DNA from: Tremella fuciformis
Taxonomy: Eukaryota > Basidiomycota > Tremellomycetes > Tremellales > Tremellaceae
NCBI GenBank assembly: GCA_032768795.1
Contig: CP136490.1
Coordinates: 2,232,001 to 2,296,000, forward strand
DNA: 64,000 nucleotides
Reading direction: 5' to 3'
The translations under genes and the position numbers were made by a program. The notes below the pieces were generated by a model. The model did no database searches. It saw only the letters and a list, made by a program, of their open reading frames with translations, and was not told the DNA's origin. Position 1 is the stretch's first letter. Every line of letters starts with the position of its first letter. Shown here in pieces: positions 10,740-21,674 of the stretch.

Positions 10740-11468
10740 ACAGAAGGAGGAAGAAAGGGAAGAGGAACGTGCTTGTGAGTCACCGCATGTGCATGTATGC
10801 ACTATCGCACACAGCGTGTGTACGAGTCTTGACATTGGGCTGCGACTCGGCTGCGCAAGGCATGCATTGCTGCGTTAGCGCGACACGACACCCTCGCTAC
10901 TGTGCAGAGCAGCTCCATTGTCTCTGAATGTCAGACATGACAGACAAAAAGACGACCCGGGGTCCTTTGACACCACCACCTATTCAATGTCCGACGTCGT
11001 CACAGACATGTAACAGCAACGGCCTCAGCGCCGCGAGGCTGGAGACAGAGACGGAGGGAGGGGAGGAGTAGACCCGCCCGCCTTCCATGCTTCATCCAAT
11101 TCCATACTGCGCATTCCATGATTGTTCTACCTCCTCATCCACTCCCGTACTCGACTCCTCGTGTCCTTGCCGATCCCTTGCGTCCTTCGCTTCGCATCCT
11201 GTCTTGTCTAATCCCCAGTCCAGCCTCACCTCATCAACGCCCTGTACAGACCAGACACTACAGTGACACAGACACAGCTGACGACGACGACGACACTCAC
11301 AAAGCATTGACCACGCTCTTTCCTTCATCCAAGTCATCACTGACCTCTTGCCGCCCAGCCGCTCATCGACTCGGACGGCACGATCGCACACTCCGATCTA
11401 ACCACTACTACACCGTATCAGCCGAGCTCCTCACCATCTTCTGCAGCAACTCCCTTCGCCTCTCCGCT
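10740..11468. other. Intergenic gap, pyrimidine-rich near its right end
   Basis: The stretch from about 11110 to 11468 is C/T-rich with many short CTC and CAC runs, as in leaders and promoters of well-expressed fungal genes. It precedes the secreted protein gene at 11469. No other feature seen. Confidence 0.4.
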
Positions 11469-12094
11469 ATGATCCACCTCGGTCATGTGCTGTTCAGCGT
11501 CGCTCTCATACTCTCCCTCTGCGGCGTACGGGCGGCAACGACGGATCAGTCGTGCTTGAACGCATGCTCGGACTACTCGCAGACGCTGGGATGGTGCTAC
11601 GGTGTATTCGGAGCACAGCGTGAGTTTCGCTTTCTAGTCTGTGGTCCGGGGCTGACCCCAGCCTGGGCGCAGAACTACACGTACGCCAACAAGTTCATGG
11701 ATTGCATCTGCAACGGCACCAAAAGCCCCGACGCCATCCAGGCCGGCAACCCACGAGAACAGCTGCTGGCCGATGCGGGGATATGCGAGAGCTGCAACTC
11801 GACACCATGGGTCGTGCAGCGTGACCTGGCGGTGGGTTCTTGGTCTTTCTCCTTCTTTGGCTCCATCTCCGGAATATGCCGGGCGAAGGGCACGCTGACC
11901 AGCAGAAACTGTTGACAGGGTGCGCGATACAAGAAGACAACGGCTCGGCTGCGATCGCGCAGGCCTACGCTCCCACGTCGTACGAGACCGCCAACTCCGG
12001 AGAATATCAGCTCGGCAATGGGGGCCTGAGGGAGATCATGGTGGTCTCTGGACTGAGCATGCTGCTGCTTGCTGGAGCGGTGTCGCTGCTCTGA
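11469..12094 (+). CDS. Secreted, cysteine-rich, probably GPI-anchored protein
   Basis: The ATG at 11469 starts a clear signal peptide (hydrophobic VLFSVALILSLCGVRA). An intron at about 11620-11661 (GTGAGT to GACCCCAG) joins VFGAQ to PWAQNYTYANKF, and a second ends at the CAG near 11919. The mature part has regularly spaced cysteines (SCLNACSDYSQTLGWC, DCICNG, ICESCNST, then CAIQ) and N-glycosylation sites (NYT, NGT, NST). It ends in a hydrophobic tail (VVSGLSMLLLAGAVSLL) after a small-residue stretch, as for GPI attachment. A cell-wall or surface protein is likely; no enzyme motif is visible. The donor of intron 2 is uncertain. Confidence 0.7.
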
Positions 12095-12279
12095 AACGAA
12101 GAGTGAAGATATAGACGGTGTGGTCAAGACGATTGAGCTAGGTTATTCCGTTTGTACAGTAGGGCGCATGGACGATATGCATGGTACTCACCTTCTCCAG
12201 GGAACGAATGAGCGTTACAACAACAGAAAACCTGCTCAAGAATACAACTCCTATCTCCTACCCACCACGCCGCTCGAGC

Positions 12280-13845
12280 TCATGCCGCTGCGGGGTCTTC
12301 AGCATCGAGCTCTGCACTGTGGACCGTAGCCGGAGCGGACGAGATCGTAGTCGGCTCATCCTCCGCAGGGCTCTCCGGTATCGTCTCGAGGTACTCAAAG
12401 TCGTCCACCTCGGGCGTCGGCGGGGAAAGGGTGATTGCCGGGGAAGATCTCTTCACTTTAGGCATCGGCTCGAGGAAATTCCACTCGCTCAGCCCGACCA
12501 CTCCGCCTGCCGCTTGCCACCGTTTGAGATTAGCCTTGCGGCGCTTCTTGCAGAGGTGTATCAGGCCAGGCAGATAGTCGTCGTTCCACTCGAACTGACA
12601 TCAGATACACGGCCAGATTGCCAGTGATGGACCCACCTTAAGGCGCCCTCCGTATTGTTCCAGCAGCTGCTCGGGCTCAACCAGGTCCGTCATCTTTGGG
12701 TTCATGGTGAGCTTGGTGCGCGTGTGGATACTGATCGTCAGCACTCTGACCACAGATGAGTCTACGCACTCGACAGTGTAGCGTTTCGAGCTCAACGTCC
12801 ACGCCATGACTGTGCCCACTTTGAGCAGTCCACCGACACCCAGCCGCTCCTACCAGTCAGCCGGGAGGTGTGACTGCGGAGTGGCCGACCGGGAAGTGAG
12901 CCTGTAGAGAGTTGATGATGTGCAGTGACGTCTTAAAACTTGCTACGCGCATGTCCACCCCTCCCGCGAATTGAATGCCGAACATGACTCCCCTGTGCAG
13001 GTCGTCAGTTAGATCGCGTGGCGTGGGATGGATGTGAGTCACGGTGCGCCAGCGACAAGGAGGTCCATCAGTCTATCCACCATGAACATCATGTGCCGCA
13101 CTGAATCTGGCGAGTGTGGACGGGTATTGCGGTAGGGCCAGAAGTAGAGTATGGGTTGGCACTGTTTCGAGTATCCCACAATGGCGACTTTGCCTGAGTT
13201 GAACTGCTCTCAGCACTACGTGCACAGTCTCCGAAGAACGGGCCCACCTCCAGCTTAAGTTCTTCTGCAACGCGGTCGATGTCGTCCATGTGGTGCTCTC
13301 GGCGCCAGACGAGGGTCGCCTCGAGGCGCTTGATCGCCTCGCGATTGTTCCACTCCGTAGCTGGTATCGTCATCAACAACGACCGTCCCTCCCGCACTTC
13401 CTACCCACCCCGGAGGTACCTTCGATCAGCTCCGTCGTACCACGACTTGACCTGTGACTCACCTGAATATCATGTCTTTCGACTACCCTGAGCTCCACAC
13501 AACCTGGACAGAACAGAAACGTACCAAGAACATCTTCTCCTGGTCCGTCAAGAGCTCCCTGACCTGCGCCTTGACCCGGCCCTCCCCGATAGGCAACTTG
13601 AGCTGGCTGAACGCAAAGTGCTGCTCAACAAAGAAGTAGTGATCGCTGTACGCCGACGCCATGATGGGGTAGTTCGTGCGCTCGGGCAAGGTCGAGTAGC
13701 GCGGGTCGGGCAGTTGGATGGGGACGACGATACGTTTGTGCCTGGACGCGTCGCTGCTGGACTCGCCTTTCCCCGTGCCGTCCTCTTTCGACCTAGGATC
13801 CGGCTTGCTCGCCTCACCCAGCTTGCCAGGGAGGAAGCGGTTCAT
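12280..13845 (-). CDS. Sec14-like CRAL-TRIO lipid-transfer protein
   Basis: Predicted phospholipid/phosphatidylinositol transfer protein acting at membranes from the cytosol. The ATG at 13845 opens MNRFLPGKLGEASKP, followed by a Lys/Ser-rich stretch. After splicing, YLRATEWNNREAIKRLEATL and VWRREHHMDDIDRV give a typical CRAL_TRIO_N segment. The lipid-binding domain follows (KVAIVGYSKQCQPILYFWP, VRHMMFMVDRLMD, ASFKTSLHIINSLQAHFP, DLVEPEQLLEQYGG). The C-terminus (bases 12500-12280) is acidic and Pro/Ser-rich. At least six short introns are inferred, and not all joins were resolved. It is divergent from the dehydrogenase at 14278, sharing a 430-base upstream region. Confidence 0.8.
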
Positions 13846-14277
13846 CTCGAGGGGCGGTGCGGCGAGTGAGGAATGTGAGAGGTATGAGAGGTGAGTAACC
13901 TTCCCGCGTCTCATCTAGCCGTCGCTCGGCGACGGCGATCACACCGATTTACGTAAATCCTCCTCTACGTCAGATCAAGGAAAAGCAGTCGCGTCTATCG
14001 AACGGCGTTCGTTGCCTTTTTGCTCAGTCCCCATGGCTACCCGCGGGGCCTAGACCATTGCCGCTCGGCGTGGAGTGTCCCGAGACGATGTCAGGTTCGA
14101 CGCCGAAATGACCGCGAATTGACCGGCTGACCATGACGGATCAACCGTTCTGCAGCTAGAGCACCAAGACCAATCGGCAGGAGAGTAGCCGTAGTCACGC
14201 GAAGTGCTCAGGTGAAGGCCGAAGAGACAACAGAAAGACATTCACAACGAGGTCCAAGAACGCATAGACAGAGCAAG

Positions 14278-15617
14278 ATGGGGCAGACACGCTATCCGAC
14301 TGACCGACTGATGGTCGTCGGGGCAGGGACGATGGGCACGGGAATAGCGATTGCCGCCCTGAGAGGCGGGGTGAGGGTGACGATTGCCGATGCTTTCCCG
14401 GACGCTGTAGAGTGAGTCCTCGGCATGTCTGTCCGGCCTTCTCGACAGTTGGGCGATACTGAGCACGCAGTCGGTCGAGAAAGAATATCGAGGTGGGCTT
14501 GGCGAAAGAGGGTATCCCCGACAAGCTGGACAACTTGTCGGTAGCCCAGAGTGTGTGAGTTGCGGCGAACGGCGGGACGGGCGCAATCAAGGAGATGTAC
14601 GAGAGGACTGGTTGATGCTCAGCGATGAGGCGTGCAAAGACGCGTCCTTCATCATCGAGGCAATATCGGAGCAGATTCAACTGAAGCGGGAGTTCTTCGC
14701 CAAGATCGACAAGATCGCCCCGTGAGCTGTTGTATACGCGACGTCATAGCTCATCAACGCTGGCAGCCCAGGGTGCCTCTTTGTGTCGAACACGTCTACC
14801 ATGACTGTCAAAGAGATCGGCGAGGGCTGTTCTCCCGAGCGGCGGAAAGTGTGAGCCCAGCTCGTCAATATCATTGCTCCAATGGCTCATAACACAGATT
14901 CGGGGCGATGCACTTCTTCATCCGTCAGTCGAGCTGCGACTGGAGAAGCCTGGCTGATGGGCAGCCGCCGACTCGATGCCGCTTGTCGAGGTAGTGTCAA
15001 CGCCCGAGCTGGACAAAGATGCGTTCGAGGCGATGCTCACCATGGGCAAGGATAAAATGGGCAAGATGGTCCTACCGACCATTGACGTACCTGGGTACGT
15101 GCACTAGTCATTCTGTAGTGTCTTCTGACAAGCAGTTTCGTTCTGAACCGCATCATCGTCCCAGCCCTACGTGAGTGGCTGTGTGGATTGGAACGAGCCC
15201 TGACGCATAGTCGAGGTGTACCGCTTGGTGGGCCGAGGACAGGTCGAGCCCGATAAGCTGGACGAAGCGTTACAGATCATCGGCTGGCGCGAGTCCTAGT
15301 GCGGTATCAGGGGCCCAAGCTGACAAAGCAGCCCCGTTGGCGATGTGGGCAGATAGAGTGGGATCGGATATATGGAACGACATCTTACGGAGTTCGCGAG
15401 CGCGGAAGGGCGTGGAGAACGTGCCAGAGTCGTGGTGCGAAGATACGCCGCTCATCGATCGAATGGTCAAGAATGGCGCGCTGGGTAGGAAGTCGGGCCG
15501 AGGGCTGTACGTGGTGAGTGCGCCGCGGCATGGTGTGGGGTGCATGGGAGCGAAGAGGCTGAATGGTAGTGGGACGGGTGGGAGCTGAACGGGCCAGCGA
15601 AGGAGTCATATTCGTAG
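14278..15617 (+). CDS. 3-hydroxyacyl-CoA dehydrogenase family protein, tandem copy 1
   Basis: NAD-dependent short 3-hydroxyacyl-CoA dehydrogenase (3HCDH_N plus 3HCDH). The ATG at 14278 gives MGQTRYPTDRLMVVGAGTMG with the GxGxxG cofactor loop. Splicing yields DRSRKNIEVGLAKEG, SFIIEAISEQIQLKREFF, CLFVSNTSTMTVKEIG, FGAMHFFIPADSMPLVEVV (catalytic His in the MHFF motif), and FVLNRIIVP. The C-terminal domain ends WDGWELNGPAKESYS. Without splicing there is a TAG right after GWRES; this is removed by a 43-base GC-AG intron at 15289-15331 (donor GCGAGT). The homologous donor in the next gene is GTGGGT, which supports this. Known members act in fatty-acid oxidation or on related beta-hydroxy acids; the substrate is unknown. 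Confidence 0.82.
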
Positions 15618-15913
15618 CCGCTTTGAGTTCTAGAGAGAGCGTATTGTAGTATCTCGGTCTTTACCAGCACTGTGGGCATTCATGAACCACCAGTCATCAT
15701 ATTCTCGTATAAGACAGTTCGCCTAGCATTGCTCGCCCCAATATAGTTTGTATTACCGTTCAGCCGCCGAGATGCTCGCGAAGATCGGTTTCTTCGAGTA
15801 ACCGCCTGGTCCACCGGCCTGTACGGTTGACGTTCGGACATCTCGGTCAGCAGATATAAGCCTGACCACTCACCCCAATCGCATTCGAAGTCATCTGTAA
15901 AGAGCTAGCCGCC

Positions 15914-17222
15914 ATGCCCAGGTTCCCCATTGACAGACTGACCATCGTGGGCGCCGGCACGATGGGCTCGGGGATCGCCATCGCGGCCCTGCGCGGCGGG
16001 GCGAGGGTGACCATCGCTGACGCGTATCCCAAATCGATCGAGCGAGTAGCGTTCTCCCAACTCCACAAGAGGGGCTGATTGTAGTCGCGGCCGGACTTTG
16101 ATTGAGGCTGGGCTGAAGCGAGCCGGGATGCCTGAAGCACAAGACCGCCTGTCGGTTGCACCCACAGTGTGAGCTCTCATCAAACCCAGGGAGGAGCTGA
16201 GCAGGAGGGACGACGCTTGCGAGGAGTCGAGCTTCATCTTAGAGGCTATCTCGGAGAAGATTGACCTCAAACGGGAGTTCTTCGAGTACATTGACGGCGT
16301 TGCACCGTGCGCCTCTTCGCCTTGTCCCAGCCGGACGCTGGGCTGATCGCAGACTGGACTGTCTGTTCGTTTCGAACACGTCTACAATCACCATCAGGGA
16401 GATCGCCGCGGTGTGCTCTCCTGCCCGGCGCAAACTGTATGACTGGTGTCGACGTCCGTCAGCGTGCTGAGATACAGCTTCGGGGGGATGCACTTTTTCA
16501 GCCGCACGTCTTGTTCGTCGACAATGAACGCGGGGCTGACTCAAAAGCCGCCGACACACAGCCAGTAGTTGAGGTTGTCAAAGCTGCTGAACTAGACCCC
16601 GAGGCGTACGACGCGATGGTGCGCATGGGCCGTGACACAATGTCCAAGACGATCCTGCCTACTAGCGATGTGCCGGGGTGAGCCAAGTGACAGCTGACTG
16701 TCCGATACTGATCTCCAGCTTTGCACTGAACAGGATCATTGTTCCGGCCATGAGTACGTCCGTCCCTATCCAACCTGAGACCCGGTAACTTGACGCTCAG
16801 TGGAGATGTACCAAATTCTCGAGCGAGAAGACATAACGCCACAACAGCTAGACGAAGCGCTGGCGTTGATCGGCTGGCGTGGGTCTCTCGCAATGGGCTC
16901 GAGGGCCGACGCTGACGATCAGCCACCTTGGCCAGGTTTGCTGATATCGTGGGCAACGGTCAGTGCTTTGCGACACGGGCGAGAGGACATTGACAGCAGA
17001 CGTGTATTGGGATCTTCTGCAGAGCGGGAAGAAGCGCACGGGAGTAGACCTCATACCCGAGACGTGGAAGATGGACTCGCCGTTCCTCGAGCGATTGATC
17101 AAGCGAGGTGCTCTGGGCAGGAAAGTTGGCAAGGGGATCTTCGAGGTGAGATGGTGTCATTGGAATTCGAGACTGACTTGCAGGGGGAAGGGGACACGCC
17201 GGTCGCGGCCGTGTCGAAATAG
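15914..17222 (+). CDS. 3-hydroxyacyl-CoA dehydrogenase family protein, tandem copy 2
   Basis: Tandem paralog of the preceding gene, 296 bases downstream, with the same exon layout. The ATG at 15914 gives MPRFPIDRLTIVGAGTMGSG. Later blocks are RGRTLIEAGLKRAGMPE, SFILEAISEKIDLKREFF, CLFVSNTSTITIREI, FGGMHFFSPADTQPVVEVV and LIGW. It ends LGRKVGKGIFE-GEGDTPVAAVSK with the stop at 17220-17222. Two introns need GC donors: 16042-16084 (GCGAGT) and 16504-16547 (GCACGT); copy 1 has GTGAGT and GTCAGT at these positions. All joins then stay in frame, so I treat it as a working gene rather than a pseudogene. The catalytic His (MHFF) and cofactor loop are kept. Confidence 0.82.
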
Positions 17223-17860
17223 AGCAAGAGAGAATGCGAGATCCGCGAGAATGCGAGATTCGGGGTCGACGGGGAAGCTAATTCGAAAACGGGCTCCCGA
17301 GATGGCCACCCCACGCTACCATGACATGCATGTTGTCACATCTGATGTACAAAATTACAATTCTGCATCAATATCAAAGAGACAATATCATTCGTTCGAC
17401 TTGATGGGGCTGTTTCATCAGCGTAGCTTGCGTAGCTCTTACGGGGGTGAATTCTGCGGGTCCACGTGCCAAACACGTGCTGAAAACCGCAAATGGGGGG
17501 GTCAAATACAAAAATTCCGGACATCCTTGCTGCCCTCTCCCCTTTCATCAGAGAATCATGCATGTATGACATCTGTGACAGGGCCTATCACCTACATAGC
17601 TACTACACTCTCCAGCTGCTATCACTTCACCACTAGGGTCAAAATAAGCCAAGTCTGATAAGACTTGCTTGCTGTCATGCGGCCAGGCCGGTCATTGACT
17701 GATGGGCCCTCTCACACGTGCTGTCTATTGATTGGCTGCTGTTCTCTGCAAGAAGGTGCTCTCTACAGCCTCTCGTGCGTCAACAACATGGCTGCGCCGT
17801 GAATCTCTATCCATGGGACTCAATACCATGGTGCTAAGGACGGTCTATTGGTGGGAGCTC

Positions 17861-17870
17861 GTATATATAA
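17861..17870 (+). promoter_or_regulatory. TATA-box-like sequence without an assigned gene
   Basis: GTATATATAA followed by a C/T-rich leader-like stretch (17871-17930). A short frame beginning near 17959 lies downstream but has no recognisable motif, so the promoter may serve an unrecognised gene or be chance. Confidence 0.3.
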
Positions 17871-18282
17871 CACCCACGCCCGCCTCTGCACCGCCTCGGG
17901 CTTTCTCCTTGAAACACCATCTTCAAGGCTATTCAAAGCCCGTTGAGGGCATTTGAGCATTGACGAGGTGCTTCTGTGCCTGACAGGCATGCTGGGCTGG
18001 GACAAAGGTTGCAGGTGTCACGACGGACGTAGGGAGAGCACATGGAAGCCACGTGGGGAGATGGAGCTTGGACTCGTTGATTCAACGCATCACTTGCCAA
18101 GCTCACCGAGGGACAACGGATACTTAGTAAGATTGGGTGTGCGATATGTTCCGTAGTCTTCTCCCAATTGTTGTTCTATGCTGACACGTAGACTGCCTGC
18201 TCCGTCCCGTCGCTTGGCTTGCCAGTGACACCAAGTCCCCCGCCAAGTTCCCCATCTATCTCCCTCAACTTGCTCTCACTCG

Positions 18283-18382
18283 TCGAGTTCACCTTCCTGC
18301 TCGCCGAGCTCAACGAGCCCCTCGCCGAGCTCCTCGCCCACCTCTCCAAGCTCAGTGAGTCCCTCGCTGAGCCCTTCGCCTA
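18283..18382. repeat. Degenerate 21-base tandem repeat
   Basis: About four units resembling CTCGCCGAGCTCAACGAGCCC. Because the unit is 21 bases it reads as heptapeptides on both strands (LAELNEP / LAELLAH on plus; ELGEGL-type on minus). No gene context was established. Confidence 0.55.
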
Positions 18383-18988
18383 ACTCGCTCATACCTGTCG
18401 ACGCCAATGACCCCCACGCCGACCGTGTGGTGTACATGCCCGCCGGGCCCTGGACAGAGAAGGCGGTCGTTGTGACAGCAGGCATGCGTTGGTGATCATG
18501 GAGGCGTGGCCAACGCGACAGTAGGCATGCAATGGAGATCACACAGGTATGGCTGACATGACAACTACATCCGGCTGCGCCGGATGCTGGACCCGTCAGG
18601 GTCGAGCTGCATGCACCGTCAGGCGCAAGGGGGTAAGAGGTGGGGAGGGGCAGGGCGGGGGTGCTGGGGCTGTCCCACCCCTCCCGTCTAACGGAATCAG
18701 AGATCAAAGAATTGTATGAGGCTTCTCAAACTACCTGAGAACCAGCAAACAACAAATTAGAATTAAAAACCTAAAATAAAATCAAAATACGGTGCTACGC
18801 CCTATCGCGCACCTTCCTGCACGATTTACCTAGTCGGCCTGATTTGGAAATGTCCCGCAGCTCTCTTTGCAGATGTGTATTCCCTTTGATCTTCAACATA
18901 CATAAATCATCTTTGGGAGCGGAAAAGGCTCCCCCTGACGCTACTGTTGATCCCCTGTTCTTCACCTGACGTCAGGCCAGGGGCTCCC

Positions 18989-19477
18989 ATGCCATCTGAC
19001 CGCTTGTTGACTGACTCGACCATGCCAGGTACTGCTCTAGAGCAATCCACAGTGGCTCCTGCACACCCACCTGAGACTGATCCAGATGCAAGAGAGGCAA
19101 CTGATGTTGAGATCAATCCGCCTTCTTACAAAGAAGCCACAGCGGCAGCCTCAGCAACGCGCACAGCAGATGGCAAAGACTCACACAAGTACCAAGATCT
19201 GAGTTGCCAAACCGACGCTCCAGCTTCTTCTTCACAATCCGAGGGATTCCAGCCCCTTGGAATAATGACAGCTGAGCCACAGCTGCAAACGGCTGCTGGG
19301 GGGTCCAACACGTCAGCCCAGCGGTTCAAGCCTATGCGCACACATCTTCAAAACGCTGAGGACAAATGCGACAGTTGTTGCACCCATTGCTTGGACGGGA
19401 TCTATGAGATGCCTTGTGGGCCCCAATGCCTTTGCTGCTGCTGCCCTGGGTATATGTGCACACGATTCTGGGATTGA
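18989..19477 (+). CDS. Small protein with PPSY motif and C-terminal cysteine cluster
   Basis: Frame of 162 residues from the ATG at 18989 (MPSDRLLTDSTMPG). The N-terminal two-thirds is polar and probably disordered and contains NPPSYKEA, a PPxY motif of the kind bound by WW domains of Nedd4/Rsp5 ubiquitin ligases. The C-terminus is packed with cysteines (CDSCCTHCLDGIYEMPCG, then CLCCCCPGYMC) and ends TRFWD, a layout that could be palmitoylated or fold around metal. No transmembrane helix or signal peptide. Codon use is less GC-rich than the neighbours. Membrane-tethered Rsp5 adaptor is a guess from the motif pair; the family is not recognised. Confidence 0.55.
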   Translation: MPSDRLLTDSTMPGTALEQSTVAPAHPPETDPDAREATDVEINPPSYKEATAAASATRTADGKDSHKYQDLSCQTDAPASSSQSEGFQPLGIMTAEPQLQTAAGGSNTSAQRFKPMRTHLQNAEDKCDSCCTHCLDGIYEMPCGPQCLCCCCPGYMCTRFWD

Positions 19478-19853
19478 CACTTTTGGCTAGGGGATATCAT
19501 CACTCAATTGAACTGCTGTAACAAATATCATTGGACATATAGCTTGATATTGTACGCCTCTGCCATGGGGCCTAGCCGGTCGTTGACTGGTGACCCTGCT
19601 TCAGCAAAGTTGTCTGTTAATCAATCTGTTCAGAACAGTTGTCTGTGCATTCCAAACGAAGTCCGATGTGACACTTTCAGACTCGCCTCAATCCTCTCGT
19701 ACAAACGCTTTTGGGTATTGCCTGCACCCACTTTGCAGTAGATCGTCTCAGTACATACATATCGCATGTGTGATGAATCATATTCTTCTCCAAATCAAAG
19801 GGGGCGTTGACGCTGTGAGACCGGAGCTAGAGCAGCAACGTCGAGACGAGCTC
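19478..19853. other. Intergenic gap
   Basis: Between the 3' ends of the cysteine-cluster gene (+) and the RTA1-like gene (-). Nothing recognised apart from the short GCCGGTCGTTGACTG sequence near 19576 that resembles one at about 17690. Confidence 0.4.
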
Positions 19854-21306
19854 CTAGACTGTGCCTCGCGCGAAGGGCAGAACCGTCTGCCTCTTCAGGA
19901 TGCTCGGGTGGATGACAAGATAGAGGACGAGCAGAAGGAACTGACGGTGATCAATCATTTTGTTCGATCACAGCGCTTTGGGACCCACCATGAGACACGC
20001 GTCCAGCCCTATGAAGAGGCTCTGGTCATAGTACGCTCCGGTGTCGGACGAGGCGGAAAAGGACAACAGCTCGTCGGCTCGGTATATCGAGCTGCAGTCA
20101 ACAGAAGAACCTGGATATTTGGTCACACGGCGCTGACATACCGCACGACAATGAGAAGGGTGGACCCGCCGAGGGCGCAGAGCAGGAGGGTCACTTGCCG
20201 CGTAGAGAGAGGTGCCGGGTCTCCTTCCGTCCACGGAAGAGAGGCAGTCGCCGACCCCTCCTTGGCGCCAGGTGTGGGAGGCGTAGTGGCACCTTGAGCA
20301 GTTCGGCGTTTCCGCGAGAGACACCTGGGCCAACGGAACCATTTGGCCAAGTCGACATGACTCTGAGTGGGGTGTCCGGTTCTGAACCGATGTATGAACT
20401 CGGCCCAGGTCGCGATGAACAGAGCGGTAACGGCCACTACGGCTTAGCATGCGTTGCCTCAGGGCAAGAGAGGACTCACACTGCGCAACGACGCCCACAG
20501 CCATAACGTGCAGCCCGGTCATTGTCGAGTTGTTATCGTCGGCGGTACCCGTCATACCGCCTCCGAGGCCCTGTATGACGAGACAGATCACGTCGGCGAG
20601 GGTGAAGATCACGGCCATCGAGCGGGGAGTGACAAGGGAGTATTGCCTACCACATCAGCTCCTCCCCTCTCGCAGTATCCACGCACGGGAATGCTCGGAC
20701 CAGTCTGCCTGTCAGCTTCATCTACAAATTGCAGACGGCAGATGTACTTGGAGAGGAGGATGTAGTTGCCGGCAGAGAAGAACGTCGGCGCAATGACCAG
20801 ACAGGTAATCCTTTTAGTCAGCCCATCGGACTGGCAGATGGGAAAGCAGCGCGGACTCACTGCATGATAAAACCGTTACTGTTGTCCATCCATATACCCC
20901 CGCCATCCACATCCCACCACCTGCTCCGGACGGACCAGAGCCGGCCTGCCCAGCCCAGCGTTTCAATTGCGGCACCGAGTGTATACGTGAAGAGGGCGAA
21001 CCAGCAGCGGTATCGGAGACTCAGGATCAGGTGGAGCAAAAGGGCCAGGCCGAAGAGTACGACGAAGCTGCTTTGTGAGATCACTTTGCGCATGAGAAGG
21101 GCCTCCGACTTGCACGTAGGTGGAGGCGGTATTGACAAAGTAGCCATACGAGTTGTAGTCGACTACTCCGTCAATGAGATTGGCAGACCCGACGGCGTAG
21201 TTGCAGGGAACTGGGATGAGGCCCGTGGCAGTAGAGTTGTAAGTGCCTCCGGAGTCAGCTTGCTCTCTCAGTCGACCGACCAGCTTGCAGACGTACAGTT
21301 CTGCAT
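19854..21306 (-). CDS. RTA1-like seven-helix membrane protein
   Basis: Fungal RTA1/lipid-translocating-exporter-like family, plasma-membrane proteins tied to resistance and lipid flipping. The ATG at 21306 gives MQN, an intron, then CTYNSTATGLIPVPCNYAVG and YNSYGYFVNTASTYV. A 46-base GC-AG intron (21113-21068, donor GCAAGT) joins this to FVVLFGLALLLHLILSLRY, AAIETLGWAGRL, CLVIAPTFFSAGNYILLSKY, VIFTLADVICLVIQGLGGGM, ALFIATWAEFIHRF, LLCALGGSTLLIVVR and SIYRADELLSF (the RSxYRxxE-like signature). The tail FLLLVLYLVIHPSIL is the last helix. The stop is near 19854 if the last intron is right. The substrate cannot be inferred. Confidence 0.78.
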
Positions 21307-21674
21307 GTTGCTGCTTCTGAGTACTTTTTGTTGCTCTCTTGTGTCTCCGCAGGACTGGTCGAGATGAGAAAGAATCTTACGATGCGGTCAGTATATATCG
21401 TCAACCTCTCATATCGCGATGTGACGTTCAAACCGAGATGCATGCCGTGCCGACGGTAGGCGGTGCTGATCGCGACGTCCCCTTCGGCGTGCCTCTCCAT
21501 ACTTGATCATCTCTCGGCCTCATAGAGCTGGGCAGCGGCGGGCCTGATGCTCGTTACATGATACCCTTTGCAAGTGGTTGCCGACACCGACAAGTATGCC
21601 GAGCTTTCGACCCTGAATGCCGAGGCGCCTATTTCTCCGACGCCGAGTGATCCGTCTCACCAACGGCACGCCTA
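21307..21674. other. Intergenic gap
   Basis: Between the RTA1-like start and the TFB1 stop, both minus strand. It must carry the RTA1-like promoter; no clear site recognised. Confidence 0.4.

Larger units (their letters stand above)
17223..18988. other. Long gene-poor stretch with promoter-like and AT-rich segments
   Basis: About 1.75 kb without a gene I can support. It holds a TATA-like GTATATATAA at 17861-17870, a block of 21-base units at about 18283-18382, and an AT-rich run at 18735-18790 in otherwise GC-rich DNA. The sequence around 17680-17705 (GCCGGTCATTGACTG) recurs with one change near 19576-19590, hinting at scattered repeat remnants. Confidence 0.4.

Noticed and set aside
15285..15299. 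Premature stop in 3-hydroxyacyl-CoA dehydrogenase copy 1
   Set aside because: A GC-AG intron at 15289-15331, supported by the GT intron at the same place in copy 2, restores the family C-terminus.
18276..18707. Open frame of 143 codons on the minus strand
   Set aside because: Low-complexity tail from the 21-base repeat and no sensible upstream protein sequence; recorded as repeat instead.
18947..18988. Longer start for the cysteine-cluster protein
   Set aside because: The upstream extension begins with TTG; the ATG at 18989 is the first standard start.
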